From: Caldilineales bacterium
GTDB lineage: Bacteria > Chloroflexota > Anaerolineae > J102
Reading direction: 5' to 3'
Length of the DNA: 39,573 nucleotides
NCBI GenBank assembly: GCA_024102915.1
Contig: JAGFJG010000017.1
Span: forward strand, 1-39,573
The position numbers were made by a program, and so were the translations under genes. Below the pieces are notes generated by a model. That model did not search any database and was not told the origin of the DNA. It saw only the letters and a list, made by a program, of their open reading frames with translations. This document shows, one piece after another, positions 1 through 7,523 of this stretch. How positions within the stretch are numbered: the first letter of the stretch is position 1; every line of letters starts with the position of its first letter.

Positions 1-659
1 CGCAGCGGATGACGCAGAGCTGGCAGACCATGCCGCACGTGACCTTTACCGCCGAAGCGGATATGTCGGCGGCGCTGGCTTTGCGGGCAGAACTGAACGA
101 GCGGGCCGAGCGCGAGGGCCTGCCCAAGGTTTCGGTCACAGCCCTGCTGGTCAAAGTCTGCGCCTGGGCGCTAAAGCGTCACCCTTATGTCAATTCGTCG
201 TTGATGGGCGAGGAGATTCATCTGCACTCGGATGCCAATATCGGCGTGGCCGTAGCCCTGGAAGCGGGGCTGATCGTACCGGTGATGAAACAGGCCGAGC
301 GGCTGGGCTTGGCCGCCATCGCCTCGCAGGTGGCCGACCTGAGCGCACGGGCGCGAGCGGGGCAACTGACGCCAGCGGATGTGAGCGGCGGCACCTTCAC
401 CATTAGCAACCTGGGCATGTTCCGAATCGACCAATTCACCGCCATCATCAACGCCCCGCAAGCCGCCATTCTGGCCGTGGGCCGCATCGCCAAGAAGCAG
501 GTTGTGATCCAGGGCGAGTCGGGCGACGAACTCGCCATCCGCCCGATGATGAGCCTGACCCTGTCGGCGGATCACCGCGTGCTGGATGGGGCCGTAGCTG
601 CCCGGTTTTTGGCCGACGTCGTGGATGTGTTGGAGCGGCCGTCTACGTTGCTGTATTGA
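1..659 (+). CDS. Dihydrolipoamide acyltransferase (E2) C-terminal catalytic domain, 5'-partial
   Basis: Catalytic acyltransferase domain of a 2-oxoacid dehydrogenase complex E2 subunit, which moves an acyl group from lipoyl-lysine to CoA in the cytoplasm. The reading frame is open to the left edge, and the first visible residues (QRMTQSWQTMPHVTF) match the start of the E2 core, so the lipoyl and E1/E3-binding domains lie outside the window. Visible hallmarks are the FTISNLGMF segment, the INAPQAAILAVG strand and the catalytic DHRVLDG motif (HxxxDG) near the C-terminus. It ends with TGA at 657-659, 5 bp from the convergent AraC-type gene, with no obvious terminator between. Which complex (pyruvate, branched-chain, acetoin) it serves cannot be told from this part. 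Confidence 0.93.
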   Translation, partial: QRMTQSWQTMPHVTFTAEADMSAALALRAELNERAEREGLPKVSVTALLVKVCAWALKRHPYVNSSLMGEEIHLHSDANIGVAVALEAGLIVPVMKQAERLGLAAIASQVADLSARARAGQLTPADVSGGTFTISNLGMFRIDQFTAIINAPQAAILAVGRIAKKQVVIQGESGDELAIRPMMSLTLSADHRVLDGAVAARFLADVVDVLERPSTLLY

Positions 660-664
660 ACAGG

Positions 665-1609
665 CTAAGCCGGCGTAGCCTCTAGCCTCACCAACGCCGT
701 CCGCCCCGGATGATCCGCCTCGCACATGCGGCGGTAGGCGGTGGGATGCGCGCCCACGATCTTTTTGAAGATGCGCGAGAAGTAATACTGGTCGTCGTAG
801 CCCAATGTTAGCGCCACCTCGCCCACAGGCATGAGCGTCGTTTCCAGCAACTCGCAGGCGCGCTGCACCTTCAGACGGATGAAGTAATCGACAGGTGCAT
901 AGCCAGTCTTTTCCCGAAACTGGCGGGAAAAATAGGAGCGGGAAAGCATGGCTTCGGCGGCAAAATCGTCCAGGCTGCACCGACGATGAATGTTAGCAAG
1001 CATGAAGTTGATCACCGCTTCCACGTTTAGGGCGGTGGAGCCGGGCGGGGGGGTGTATGCGTCGAGCAGGGCGATCTGGCTGAGGATTTGCTGGACGACA
1101 GCGGCGGTCTTGACCAGGTGGTGGACGCTGTAGCCGGAGCGCATCATCTCCAGCGCCTCTTGAAAGAGAAATGTGATGCTGGTATGGATGCCGATGGTCG
1201 CGATGGGTTTATCCGGCCGGATGCCGAGCAGTTGCAGGTATTCAGACGCCTGCGCGCCCCGAAAATGCGCCCACTGGATCGACCAGGGATCGCTGCTGTC
1301 GGAGCCATAGGCATGCGGCACATCTTGTTGTACGAACAACGCCTGCCCTCGCCCCACCTGCCAGCGCTGTCCCGCCGCCTCATACCAACCCCGCCCATCC
1401 AGACAATAGATGACGATGTTCTCGTCGAAAGTCTTGCGCACGGTGTGATGGCCTCGCACCTTGGTGAAAAAACCGGTGTTGGTGACAAAGAAATTCGCCA
1501 GCAATGGCTGCTCGCTTTCCAGTTGAGCGATCACCTTGTTTGGCAAGCGCAAAATCTTGAAACTGGCCGATTCCTGCCAATCCTGGGCAACGGTGATTTC
1601 TTCTAGCAT
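665..1609 (-). CDS. AraC family transcriptional regulator with N-terminal cupin sensor
   Basis: A 314-residue AraC/XylS-type regulator. The N-terminal half (about residues 20-150) looks like an AraC-type cupin ligand-binding domain. The C-terminal 100 residues carry two helix-turn-helix units: the first around SLDDFAAEAMLSRSYFSRQF and the second around VGEVALTLGYDDQYYFSRIF, ending in the usual GAHPTAYRRM stretch. Such proteins usually bind a sugar-like ligand and activate a nearby catabolic operon. It is divergent from the URO-D/isomerase/PhyH/AKR operon starting near 1763, the most likely target. The ligand is unknown. The stop codon is 5 bp from the end of the E2 gene on the other strand. 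Confidence 0.92.
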   Translation of the reverse strand: MLEEITVAQDWQESASFKILRLPNKVIAQLESEQPLLANFFVTNTGFFTKVRGHHTVRKTFDENIVIYCLDGRGWYEAAGQRWQVGRGQALFVQQDVPHAYGSDSSDPWSIQWAHFRGAQASEYLQLLGIRPDKPIATIGIHTSITFLFQEALEMMRSGYSVHHLVKTAAVVQQILSQIALLDAYTPPPGSTALNVEAVINFMLANIHRRCSLDDFAAEAMLSRSYFSRQFREKTGYAPVDYFIRLKVQRACELLETTLMPVGEVALTLGYDDQYYFSRIFKKIVGAHPTAYRRMCEADHPGRTALVRLEATPA

Positions 1610-1676
1610 CGGTTAAGCGGTCCGAGATTCACGGAACACGGAACAATCATAGAGCAAAATAATCCATCTACAAAAC

Positions 1677-1719
1677 TGAATTGTCTATTCAACTTGTCTC
1701 ACAGAAGCAGTAGTATAGT
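1677..1719 (+). promoter_or_regulatory. Possible regulated promoter of the URO-D operon
   Basis: In the divergent gap between the AraC-type gene and the URO-D operon there is a good -10-like TATAGT at 1714-1719 without a good -35 box, as is common for activator-dependent promoters. Just upstream lie a direct repeat TTGTCT (1681-1686 and 1694-1699) and an inverted repeat TGAAT-N5-ATTCA (1677-1691) that could be the regulator's site. This is inference from motif placement only. Confidence 0.3.
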
Positions 1720-1762
1720 TACATCGTTTCTCCTATCCACACATCTGCAAAGGAGCATCACC

Positions 1763-1984
1763 ATGTTTGAGGAAGGAGTAGGGTCTTTGGTCAACGGCAA
1801 TTCTACCGTCACGGAAATCATGCTGAACGCCATACCGGGCAATCAGGCGACTGGCGGCTGGGCGGAAGCCATCCAACTCCAACAGAACGGTTCGCACGCG
1901 ACAATGAGCGCAAGTGATTTCTGCCAGCGCTTCTGCCGCAGCGGCGGATGCGGATCAAAAACGAACGAACATCAGGCTCATTGA
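1763..1984 (+). CDS. Possible small protein or leader peptide, 73 aa, with Cys-rich tail
   Basis: I do not recognise this product. An ATG at 1763 is preceded at a good distance by AAAGGAG (1749-1755), the best ribosome-binding site in this leader. The frame stays open for 73 codons and ends with TGA at 1982-1984, only 10 nt before the ATG of the URO-D gene, an arrangement typical of translational coupling. The protein is polar with no clear membrane segment, and its C-terminal part holds three cysteines in CQRFCRSGGCG. It could be a real small protein, a regulatory leader ORF of the operon, or chance. The ribosome-binding site and tight coupling are the only positive evidence. Confidence 0.35.
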   Translation: MFEEGVGSLVNGNSTVTEIMLNAIPGNQATGGWAEAIQLQQNGSHATMSASDFCQRFCRSGGCGSKTNEHQAH

Positions 1985-1994
1985 TGGAGCGCCG

Positions 1995-3257
1995 ATGAAC
2001 AGCAGGGAACGACTGCGAGCTGCAATCAATCATCAGCAACCGGACAAAGTGCCGGCGGATTTCGGCAGCGCTCCGGTCACCAGCATCCATTGCGAATGCG
2101 TGGCCAAATTGCGTGACCACTATGGTTTAGAGCGGCGTCCAGTCCGGGTGCATGAACCCTTTCAGATGTTGGGCTGGCTGGACGAGGATTTGGTGGAGGT
2201 TTTGGGCATCGATACGGTGGGAATTTGGCCGCAAGGAACTCTATTTGGCGTGCCAAACGGTAACTGGCGGGAATGGCGCACGCCGTGGGGACAGGAAGTG
2301 CTGATATCCGGGCATCTGGAAATCGTCGAGGATGCTAACGGCGATTTCTTTATCCACCCCCAGGGCGACCGCAACGCCCCCGCCAGCGGCCATATGCCCA
2401 AGACCGGCTATTATTTCGACCTGATCACCCGTCAGCAGGGCGACATCGATTCCATGGAATTGGACCCCGCCGACAACCTGGAAGAATTCGGGGAACTTGG
2501 CGATGAGGATTTGGCCGATTTTCGGGCGCAGGCGGATGCGGCGCTGCAAACAGGTCGGGGTATTGTGGCGAATTTCGGGATCACGCCCTTTGTGGATGTG
2601 GGGCTGATTCAGGGGCCGACACTGAGGCAGCCCAAAGGTATCCGCAGCCTCACCGACTGGCTGATCGCTACCGTCACCCACCAGGACTACCTGCACGAGG
2701 TTTTCACACGGCAATCCGACATGGCGCTGAAAAACCTCGCCAAGGTGCACGCCGTCATCGGCGATGACATCGATGTGTTATACCTGTGCGGTTACGATTT
2801 CGGTACGCAGACCTCGACTTTCTGCTCTGCCGAGACTTTCGAATCCCTCTTCGCCCCCTATTATCGCAAAGTGACAGGTTGGATCCACGAGAACACGACC
2901 TGGAAGATTTTCAAACATACCGACGGCGCCGTCGAACCCTTCATGACACGCTTCATCGACGCCGGCATCGACATCCTCAACCCTGTGCAATGGACAGCGC
3001 GCGGCATGGAGCCAGAACACATCAAACAAACCTACGGCGACAACCTGGCGTTCTGGGGCGCGGGCGTGGACACGCAAAACACGCTGCCCAACGGCACGCC
3101 CGAAGAGGTGCGGGCGCAGGTGCTGGAGATGTGCGAGATATTCGCGCAGAGCGGCGGCTATGTCTTCAACTCGGTGCACAACCTGCTGCCACAAACGCCG
3201 GTGGAGAATCTGGTCGCTATGTTTGATGCGGTCAGGGAGTTCAATGGCGATGCGTAG
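1995..3257 (+). CDS. Uroporphyrinogen decarboxylase (URO-D) family protein, probably not haem biosynthesis
   Basis: A 420-residue member of the URO-D/methyltransferase superfamily (TIM barrel; includes HemE and the cobamide methyltransferases MtaA/MtbA). The start at 1995 is chosen because GGAG (1986-1989) sits just upstream and the protein then begins MNSRERLRAAINHQQPDKVP, the usual start of this group; the frame is open back to 1914 but that extension is low-complexity. The C-terminal part has the typical segments WKIFKHTDGAVEPFM, DILNPVQW and the closing SGGYVFNSVHNLLPQTPVENL. It is first in an operon with a sugar isomerase-like protein, a dioxygenase and an oxidoreductase, not with haem genes, so a catabolic role such as methyl-group removal is more likely. 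The substrate is unknown. Confidence 0.85.
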   Translation: MNSRERLRAAINHQQPDKVPADFGSAPVTSIHCECVAKLRDHYGLERRPVRVHEPFQMLGWLDEDLVEVLGIDTVGIWPQGTLFGVPNGNWREWRTPWGQEVLISGHLEIVEDANGDFFIHPQGDRNAPASGHMPKTGYYFDLITRQQGDIDSMELDPADNLEEFGELGDEDLADFRAQADAALQTGRGIVANFGITPFVDVGLIQGPTLRQPKGIRSLTDWLIATVTHQDYLHEVFTRQSDMALKNLAKVHAVIGDDIDVLYLCGYDFGTQTSTFCSAETFESLFAPYYRKVTGWIHENTTWKIFKHTDGAVEPFMTRFIDAGIDILNPVQWTARGMEPEHIKQTYGDNLAFWGAGVDTQNTLPNGTPEEVRAQVLEMCEIFAQSGGYVFNSVHNLLPQTPVENLVAMFDAVREFNGDA

Positions 3258-3265
3258 AAATCACT

Positions 3266-3316
3266 GACGATGAGAGGATAAGACAAAGGTTGACGACGAT
3301 GATTCGTCTCATCGTC
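3266..3316. repeat. Intergenic palindrome, copy 1 of a dispersed family
   Basis: Arms GACGATGAGA (3266-3275) and TCTCATCGTC (3307-3316) pair perfectly, with more GACGA/TCGTC-type sequence between and after. It fills the gap between the URO-D and isomerase genes. Related palindromes occur at 4297, 5240 and 17481. Confidence 0.6.
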
Positions 3317-3365
3317 GATGTTCGTCGTACCGAAATTTCATCCTTTTTCTCACCCCGGAGGTGTC

Positions 3366-4274
3366 ATGTTACAAGTAGGCATTTTCACCGGTTACTTCCC
3401 TTACACGCTGGAAGAGACCGCCAAAGCCATCCGAGACCTGGGTTTCAACACGGTGCAACTCGACCTCATATTCAAGGACATCGATTTGTCCACCGAGAAT
3501 ATCAACAAAGAGAACTGCATCAAGATTCGAGACGCATTCCGGCGGCACAACCTGCCCATCTCCTGCATTTCCAGCTACACCAACCTCACCGATCCCATTC
3601 CAGAGCGACGCGAGCGAAATTTGGATCGGCTGCGAACCATCATCCGCCACTGGCCCTATCTGGGCTCGCCCTATGTGCCCAGCGAAACCGGAACTTACCA
3701 CCCCGACAGCGACTGGATTCACCACCCGAAGAACAAGACCGAGAAAGGCTATGAAGAATGCCGGGACATCATCGCAGAGCTGGTGGAATTGTGCCGCAGA
3801 GAGGGAGCGGTGTTCGTGATCGAGGCCTACATCAACAACGTGATCGGCACGGTGGAGGAAACCTTGCGCCTGTTCTCGGAGATCAACGATCCGCAGCACC
3901 TGGCCCTGGCGATGGATCCGGTGAATTACATCGACGAGGTCAATTTCTTCCAGATGGACCGCACTTTGAATTACATGTTCAACGCGCTATCCGACCACAT
4001 TGTATTCGCCCACGCCAAGGATATTAGGGTGCTGGAAGAGGATATGGGCGTGCAGATGGCCGATGTAACCGCCACCGAGGGCCATTCCCTGCGCGGCGTC
4101 GGCAAGATCGAACAACCCGCCGCTGGCCTTGGCGATCTCAACTACGATCTCTATCTCCAGCGCCTTGGCAAAGCCCGGCCCAACCTGCCCATCATCATCG
4201 AACATTTGGAGTTGGAAGATGTGCCTCGGGCCAAGAAGTGGCTGGACGACAAGTTGATGGAGAATGGCGTTTAA
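3366..4274 (+). CDS. Sugar phosphate isomerase/epimerase-like TIM-barrel protein
   Basis: A 302-residue xylose isomerase-like/AP endonuclease 2 family TIM barrel. The start at 3366 has GGAGG (about 3357-3361) in front; the frame is open back to 3318 but without a ribosome site. Likely divalent-metal ligands are the acidic residue in FVIEAY, Asp in AMDPVNY, His in FAHAKD and Glu in IIIEHLE near the C-terminus, matching the E-D-H-E pattern of the family. Members isomerise or epimerise keto-sugars, dehydrate inositols, or act on sugar acids. It is the second gene of the operon with URO-D, PhyH and AKR proteins, so it probably handles the same carbohydrate. The reaction cannot be assigned. Confidence 0.85.
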   Translation: MLQVGIFTGYFPYTLEETAKAIRDLGFNTVQLDLIFKDIDLSTENINKENCIKIRDAFRRHNLPISCISSYTNLTDPIPERRERNLDRLRTIIRHWPYLGSPYVPSETGTYHPDSDWIHHPKNKTEKGYEECRDIIAELVELCRREGAVFVIEAYINNVIGTVEETLRLFSEINDPQHLALAMDPVNYIDEVNFFQMDRTLNYMFNALSDHIVFAHAKDIRVLEEDMGVQMADVTATEGHSLRGVGKIEQPAAGLGDLNYDLYLQRLGKARPNLPIIIEHLELEDVPRAKKWLDDKLMENGV

Positions 4275-4296
4275 TGAAATGACGACGGACGGCAGC

Positions 4297-4339
4297 CGAT
4301 AGACGAATGTTGTGTTTTCCGAGATTCCATCGTCTATCG
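4297..4339. repeat. Intergenic palindrome, copy 2 of a dispersed family
   Basis: Arms CGATAGACGA (4297-4306) and TCGTCTATCG (4330-4339) pair perfectly across a 23-nt loop in the gap before the PhyH gene. The arm sequence resembles that of the copy at 17481-17553. Confidence 0.6.
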
Positions 4340-4392
4340 TTCGCAATGCACAACACACTCACCACCCCACATTCATTCAGGAGATCAACACA

Positions 4393-5232
4393 ATGGCAGT
4401 ATTAACCGATGCTCAGGTAAAAGATTACGAACGCGACGGCTATGTGGTCGTGCGCGGCATGTTCGATGCCGAGGAAATCGAGCTTTTGCATAAAACTGCT
4501 CTGGCCGACCGTGCGCTCGACCAAAAGTCTTTTGGCCGTGCAGATGGCGAAGGCGGCACCGTCCGTCTGAGCTTATGGAACCATCCCGGCGACAACATTT
4601 ACGGCATGTTCGCCCGCAGCCGTCGCCTCGTCGATTCCATGGAAAAGCTGCTGGGCGGCGAAGTCTACCATTACCACTCCAAAATGATCCTCAAGGACCC
4701 CAGGACGGGCGGGGCCTGGGCCTGGCACCAGGATTATGGCTACTGGTATCACTTCGGCTGTCTCTATCCTCTGATGGCCAGCGCCATGGTGGCTGTGGAC
4801 AAAGCCACGAAGGAAAATGGTTGTCTGCAAGTGATCAAAGGCTCGCACAAGCTGGGTCGCATTGATCATGTCCTGACCGGAGACCAGGCTGGGGCCGACC
4901 AGGAGCACGTCGATGCCGCACTCGAACGCCTGGAGTTGGTCTACTGCGAGCTGGAACCCGGCGACGTGGTTTTCTTTGATGGCAATGTGTTGCACCGGTC
5001 TGACCAAAACCGCTCGGATAACGCACGTTGGGCCATGGTGATCGCCTATAACGCTGCCCGCAACGACCCCTACAAGAAGGGCCAACACCCCAACTACACG
5101 CCATTGCACAAGGTCGATGACTCGGCGATCAAGCAAGTGGGCATGAAGCGCTTTGAGGAGGATGAGGATGTCGATTGGCTGACGCCCGAAACCGACGAAA
5201 CCGCCAAGAAGCTGGAGTCAACGCTCAACTAA
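4393..5232 (+). CDS. Phytanoyl-CoA dioxygenase (PhyH) family Fe(II)/2-oxoglutarate oxygenase
   Basis: A 279-residue member of the PhyH family, non-haem iron enzymes that hydroxylate or oxidatively cleave small molecules using 2-oxoglutarate and O2. The start at 4393 follows AGGAG (4379-4383) and gives the typical N-terminus MAVLTDAQVKDYERDGYVVV. The iron triad is visible: H112 and D114 in WHQDYGYW and H201 in NVLHRSDQN; R212 is placed to bind 2-oxoglutarate. There is no signal peptide. Its place between a TIM-barrel isomerase and an aldo/keto reductase suggests it oxidises a sugar-like or methylated substrate of the operon. The presence of an O2-dependent enzyme suggests at least a microaerobic lifestyle. 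Confidence 0.88.
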   Translation: MAVLTDAQVKDYERDGYVVVRGMFDAEEIELLHKTALADRALDQKSFGRADGEGGTVRLSLWNHPGDNIYGMFARSRRLVDSMEKLLGGEVYHYHSKMILKDPRTGGAWAWHQDYGYWYHFGCLYPLMASAMVAVDKATKENGCLQVIKGSHKLGRIDHVLTGDQAGADQEHVDAALERLELVYCELEPGDVVFFDGNVLHRSDQNRSDNARWAMVIAYNAARNDPYKKGQHPNYTPLHKVDDSAIKQVGMKRFEEDEDVDWLTPETDETAKKLESTLN

Positions 5233-5239
5233 ATCGCTG

Positions 5240-5291
5240 GATGGACGATGGACGGCGGATTAGCACTATCGCCTGCCGTCCATCGTCCATC
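5240..5291. repeat. Intergenic palindrome, copy 3, 16-bp perfect arms
   Basis: GATGGACGATGGACGG (5240-5255) and its exact reverse complement (5276-5291) form a 16-bp stem with a 20-nt loop in the gap between the PhyH and aldo/keto reductase genes. No T-run follows, so it is not a typical terminator. It is the cleanest copy of the palindrome family. Confidence 0.75.
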
Positions 5292-5340
5292 AACTTTGTC
5301 CGAAGTTTGTAACTTGCCGACCACGCAGCGAGTAACCGCC

Positions 5341-6375
5341 ATGCAATACAACGAATTCGCCAGATCGGGCAGACAGGTATCGAGAATCGGTTTTGGGGCC
5401 ATGGGATTGAATTGCGCCTTCGGCCGGTTCGACCGAGACTACCTGATCCGCTCTGTGCTCAACAGCCTGGAAAAGGGCGTCAATTTCATCGACACCGCCC
5501 GCACCTATGGCGAATCGGAAGAAATATTGGGCGAAGCGCTGAAACGGTGGAGAGGTGAGCGGCCATTCATCGCCTCCAAAGCAGCACCGCACGCGTCGAA
5601 AACCAACGCCGGTTGGGGCATCCCCAACCCCATCGAGATCGCCTATCCCCAGGGCGCCACCACAGCCAGCGTCGAGGAATCGCTGAGGCGTTTGGACATC
5701 GAAACCATCGACCTGCTGCAATTGCACCAGTATTGGTCCCAGTATGAAGACGGTCACTGGCTGGAGGAATTGCAGACGCTCAAACACCAGGGCAAGATCC
5801 GCCACATCGGCGTGTCGGTCACCGACCACCGCCATGACCAGGCCATTTCCATCATGCGCAGCGGTCTGATCGATTCGGTACAAACCATCGTCAATATCTT
5901 CGATCCGCTTGCCTTCGACAGCCTGATCCCGTTGTGCCACGAACGGGGCGTGGCGGTAATCGCTCGCTGCGTGTTGGACGAAGGCGGGCTGACTGGCTTC
6001 CTCACAAAAGACGCCGCTTTTGACGAATTGGATCTACGTGATGACTATTTCCATCGCGGGCCGCTGAGCGAGTACATGCGCCGCGTGGATGCTTTGCGGC
6101 AGTTCATTCCCGAATTTGCTGATTCCCTGGCGGAACTGGCTATCAAGTTTGCGCTTCATCATCCGGGCGTGACGGTGGTGAATGTCAGCATGCACATCCC
6201 TGAGTATGCGGATGAGAACATCGCCACCGCCGACAAGCCGCCGCTGCCAGACCCTATTTTCGACGAGCTGCGCAAACTGCATCGCTGGCTGGTAAATCTT
6301 TATGAAGGCAAGTACTTCCCGCAAGAGGGCGAGGAAGTCTCAGCGACGGGGTTTAAGAAGAAAAGGACGGGATAA
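5341..6375 (+). CDS. Aldo/keto reductase
   Basis: A 344-residue NAD(P)H-dependent aldo/keto reductase (AKR superfamily TIM barrel), interconverting aldehydes or ketones and alcohols in the cytoplasm. The start at 5341 gives the usual MQYNEFARSGRQVSRIGFGAMG opening; the longer frame back to 5248 runs through the palindromic repeat and is rejected. The catalytic tetrad is present: D51 and Y56 in FIDTARTYG, K80 in FIASKA and H129 in LLQLHQY. It is last in the operon with URO-D, isomerase-like and PhyH genes; sugar dehydrogenases of this type are common in such clusters. The substrate is unknown. Confidence 0.9.
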   Translation: MQYNEFARSGRQVSRIGFGAMGLNCAFGRFDRDYLIRSVLNSLEKGVNFIDTARTYGESEEILGEALKRWRGERPFIASKAAPHASKTNAGWGIPNPIEIAYPQGATTASVEESLRRLDIETIDLLQLHQYWSQYEDGHWLEELQTLKHQGKIRHIGVSVTDHRHDQAISIMRSGLIDSVQTIVNIFDPLAFDSLIPLCHERGVAVIARCVLDEGGLTGFLTKDAAFDELDLRDDYFHRGPLSEYMRRVDALRQFIPEFADSLAELAIKFALHHPGVTVVNVSMHIPEYADENIATADKPPLPDPIFDELRKLHRWLVNLYEGKYFPQEGEEVSATGFKKKRTG

Positions 6376-6430
6376 GTTCTTGGCGAGGTGATAGACGGCG
6401 GTTGTCGGAGAGGGAAAGCGCCAGCTAGAT

Positions 6431-6474
6431 TTGACACAATCCGAAATCAGCATTACGATGTGGCAGTAACACAT
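6431..6474 (+). promoter_or_regulatory. Predicted sigma70-type promoter with overlapping palindrome, before the RpiR gene
   Basis: TTGACA (6431-6436), a 17-bp spacer and TACGAT (6454-6459) make a near-consensus housekeeping promoter. An imperfect palindrome ATGTG-N7-CACAT (6458-6474) covers the expected transcription start, a natural place for an operator of the adjacent RpiR-type regulator (autoregulation, inferred). Confidence 0.6.
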
Positions 6475-6516
6475 TGTTTTTGATATTGTCGTTGTACCAC
6501 TACAAGGAAGTGTGTC

Positions 6517-7401
6517 GTGCAATCTGACAATGGGGAGCAATTCCCCGCTGTTTCGGTCCCAAACTCTATCAGCGCCCTGACTCGCATCCGCAGCAGCTAT
6601 CCTGCCCTGGCGGCATCGGAAGCGCGGGTGGCCGATTGGGTGATGCAGCAGCCAGAGAAGGTGATGCAGCTCTCGATGGCGCAGGTGGCGCAGGCATGCG
6701 GGGTCAGCGATACGACGGTGTTGCGTTTTTGCCGGAATACGGGGTTTCAGGGCTATACCGACCTCAAGCTGTCGATTGCGCGGGATTTAGTCAGCCCCAC
6801 ACACGTCATCCACGACGACATCGATGAGGGCGACGCGCCGGCAGTCATCGCCCGCAAGGTGTTCATGTCCAATATCCAGGCCATGTACGACACGCTGGAG
6901 GTGTTGGATGAAGCGTCATTGACCAGGGCGATCAACCTTCTGGCCGGAGCGAGACGCATCCTCATCATCGGTGTGGGAACTTCATCGCCCATCGTGCAAA
7001 GCATGTACAACATGTTTATGCGCCTGGGTCTGAACTGCAAAGCCCAGACCGATTCCTATTTGCAGTTGATGGAAGTCGCCCTGCTTGGTGAAGGTGACGT
7101 GGTAGTCGGCGTGTCGCAGTCTGGCACGTCGATGGACCCGGTGCTCACCCTGAAGCAGGCCAAGGCCAACGGCGCCTCCACCATCTGCATCACCGGCAAC
7201 GCCCAATCACCCATCACCAAGTACGCCGACGTCACCCTGCTTAGCGTGGCTCGTGAGGCGCGTATCGAGGCCATCGCCTCCCGCCTGGCGCAGATGAGCA
7301 TCGCCGACGCCCTGTACGTGATCGTCGCCCTCAACAACATCGAGACCGCACTGCAAAACGAACGACAGATTTGGGACGCCCTGCTGCCGAAGATGTATTG
7401 A
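6517..7401 (+). CDS. MurR/RpiR family transcriptional regulator (HTH plus SIS domain)
   Basis: A 294-residue RpiR-type regulator starting with GTG at 6517 after AAGGAAG (6504-6510). Residues about 20-95 form the HTH_6 domain (MAQVAQACGVSDTTVLRFCRNTGFQGYTDLKL) and about 125-265 the SIS domain (ILIIGVGTSSPIVQSM, VVVGVSQSGTSMDPV), which in this family binds phosphosugars. It heads the co-directional locus of MtnA/MtnK-like, DhaKL, ABC transporter and RLP genes, and very likely controls it in response to a sugar phosphate made by one of the three kinases encoded there. The specific effector is unknown. Confidence 0.93.
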   Translation: MQSDNGEQFPAVSVPNSISALTRIRSSYPALAASEARVADWVMQQPEKVMQLSMAQVAQACGVSDTTVLRFCRNTGFQGYTDLKLSIARDLVSPTHVIHDDIDEGDAPAVIARKVFMSNIQAMYDTLEVLDEASLTRAINLLAGARRILIIGVGTSSPIVQSMYNMFMRLGLNCKAQTDSYLQLMEVALLGEGDVVVGVSQSGTSMDPVLTLKQAKANGASTICITGNAQSPITKYADVTLLSVAREARIEAIASRLAQMSIADALYVIVALNNIETALQNERQIWDALLPKMY

Positions 7402-7458
7402 AGTGGCGAGTGATGAAGTAATCAGTAGGTCACACTCCATCAACTGCATCGATCCTTG

Positions 7459-7498
7459 ACCCAACTACCCAACTACCCAACTACCCAACCAACCAACT
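7459..7498 (+). repeat. Octamer tandem repeat in spacer
   Basis: ACCCAACT is repeated three times in a row (7459-7482), followed by the variants ACCCAACC and AACCAACT, in the gap between the RpiR and MtnA-like genes. Short intergenic tandem repeats of this kind are prone to slippage. Confidence 0.8.
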
Positions 7499-7523
7499 AT
7501 CAAACTCACCAACCTCCCCACCC

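Noticed and set aside
1914..1994. N-terminal extension of the URO-D protein from 1914
   Set aside because: Low-complexity extension without a ribosome site; GGAG before 1995 and the family N-terminus fix the start there.
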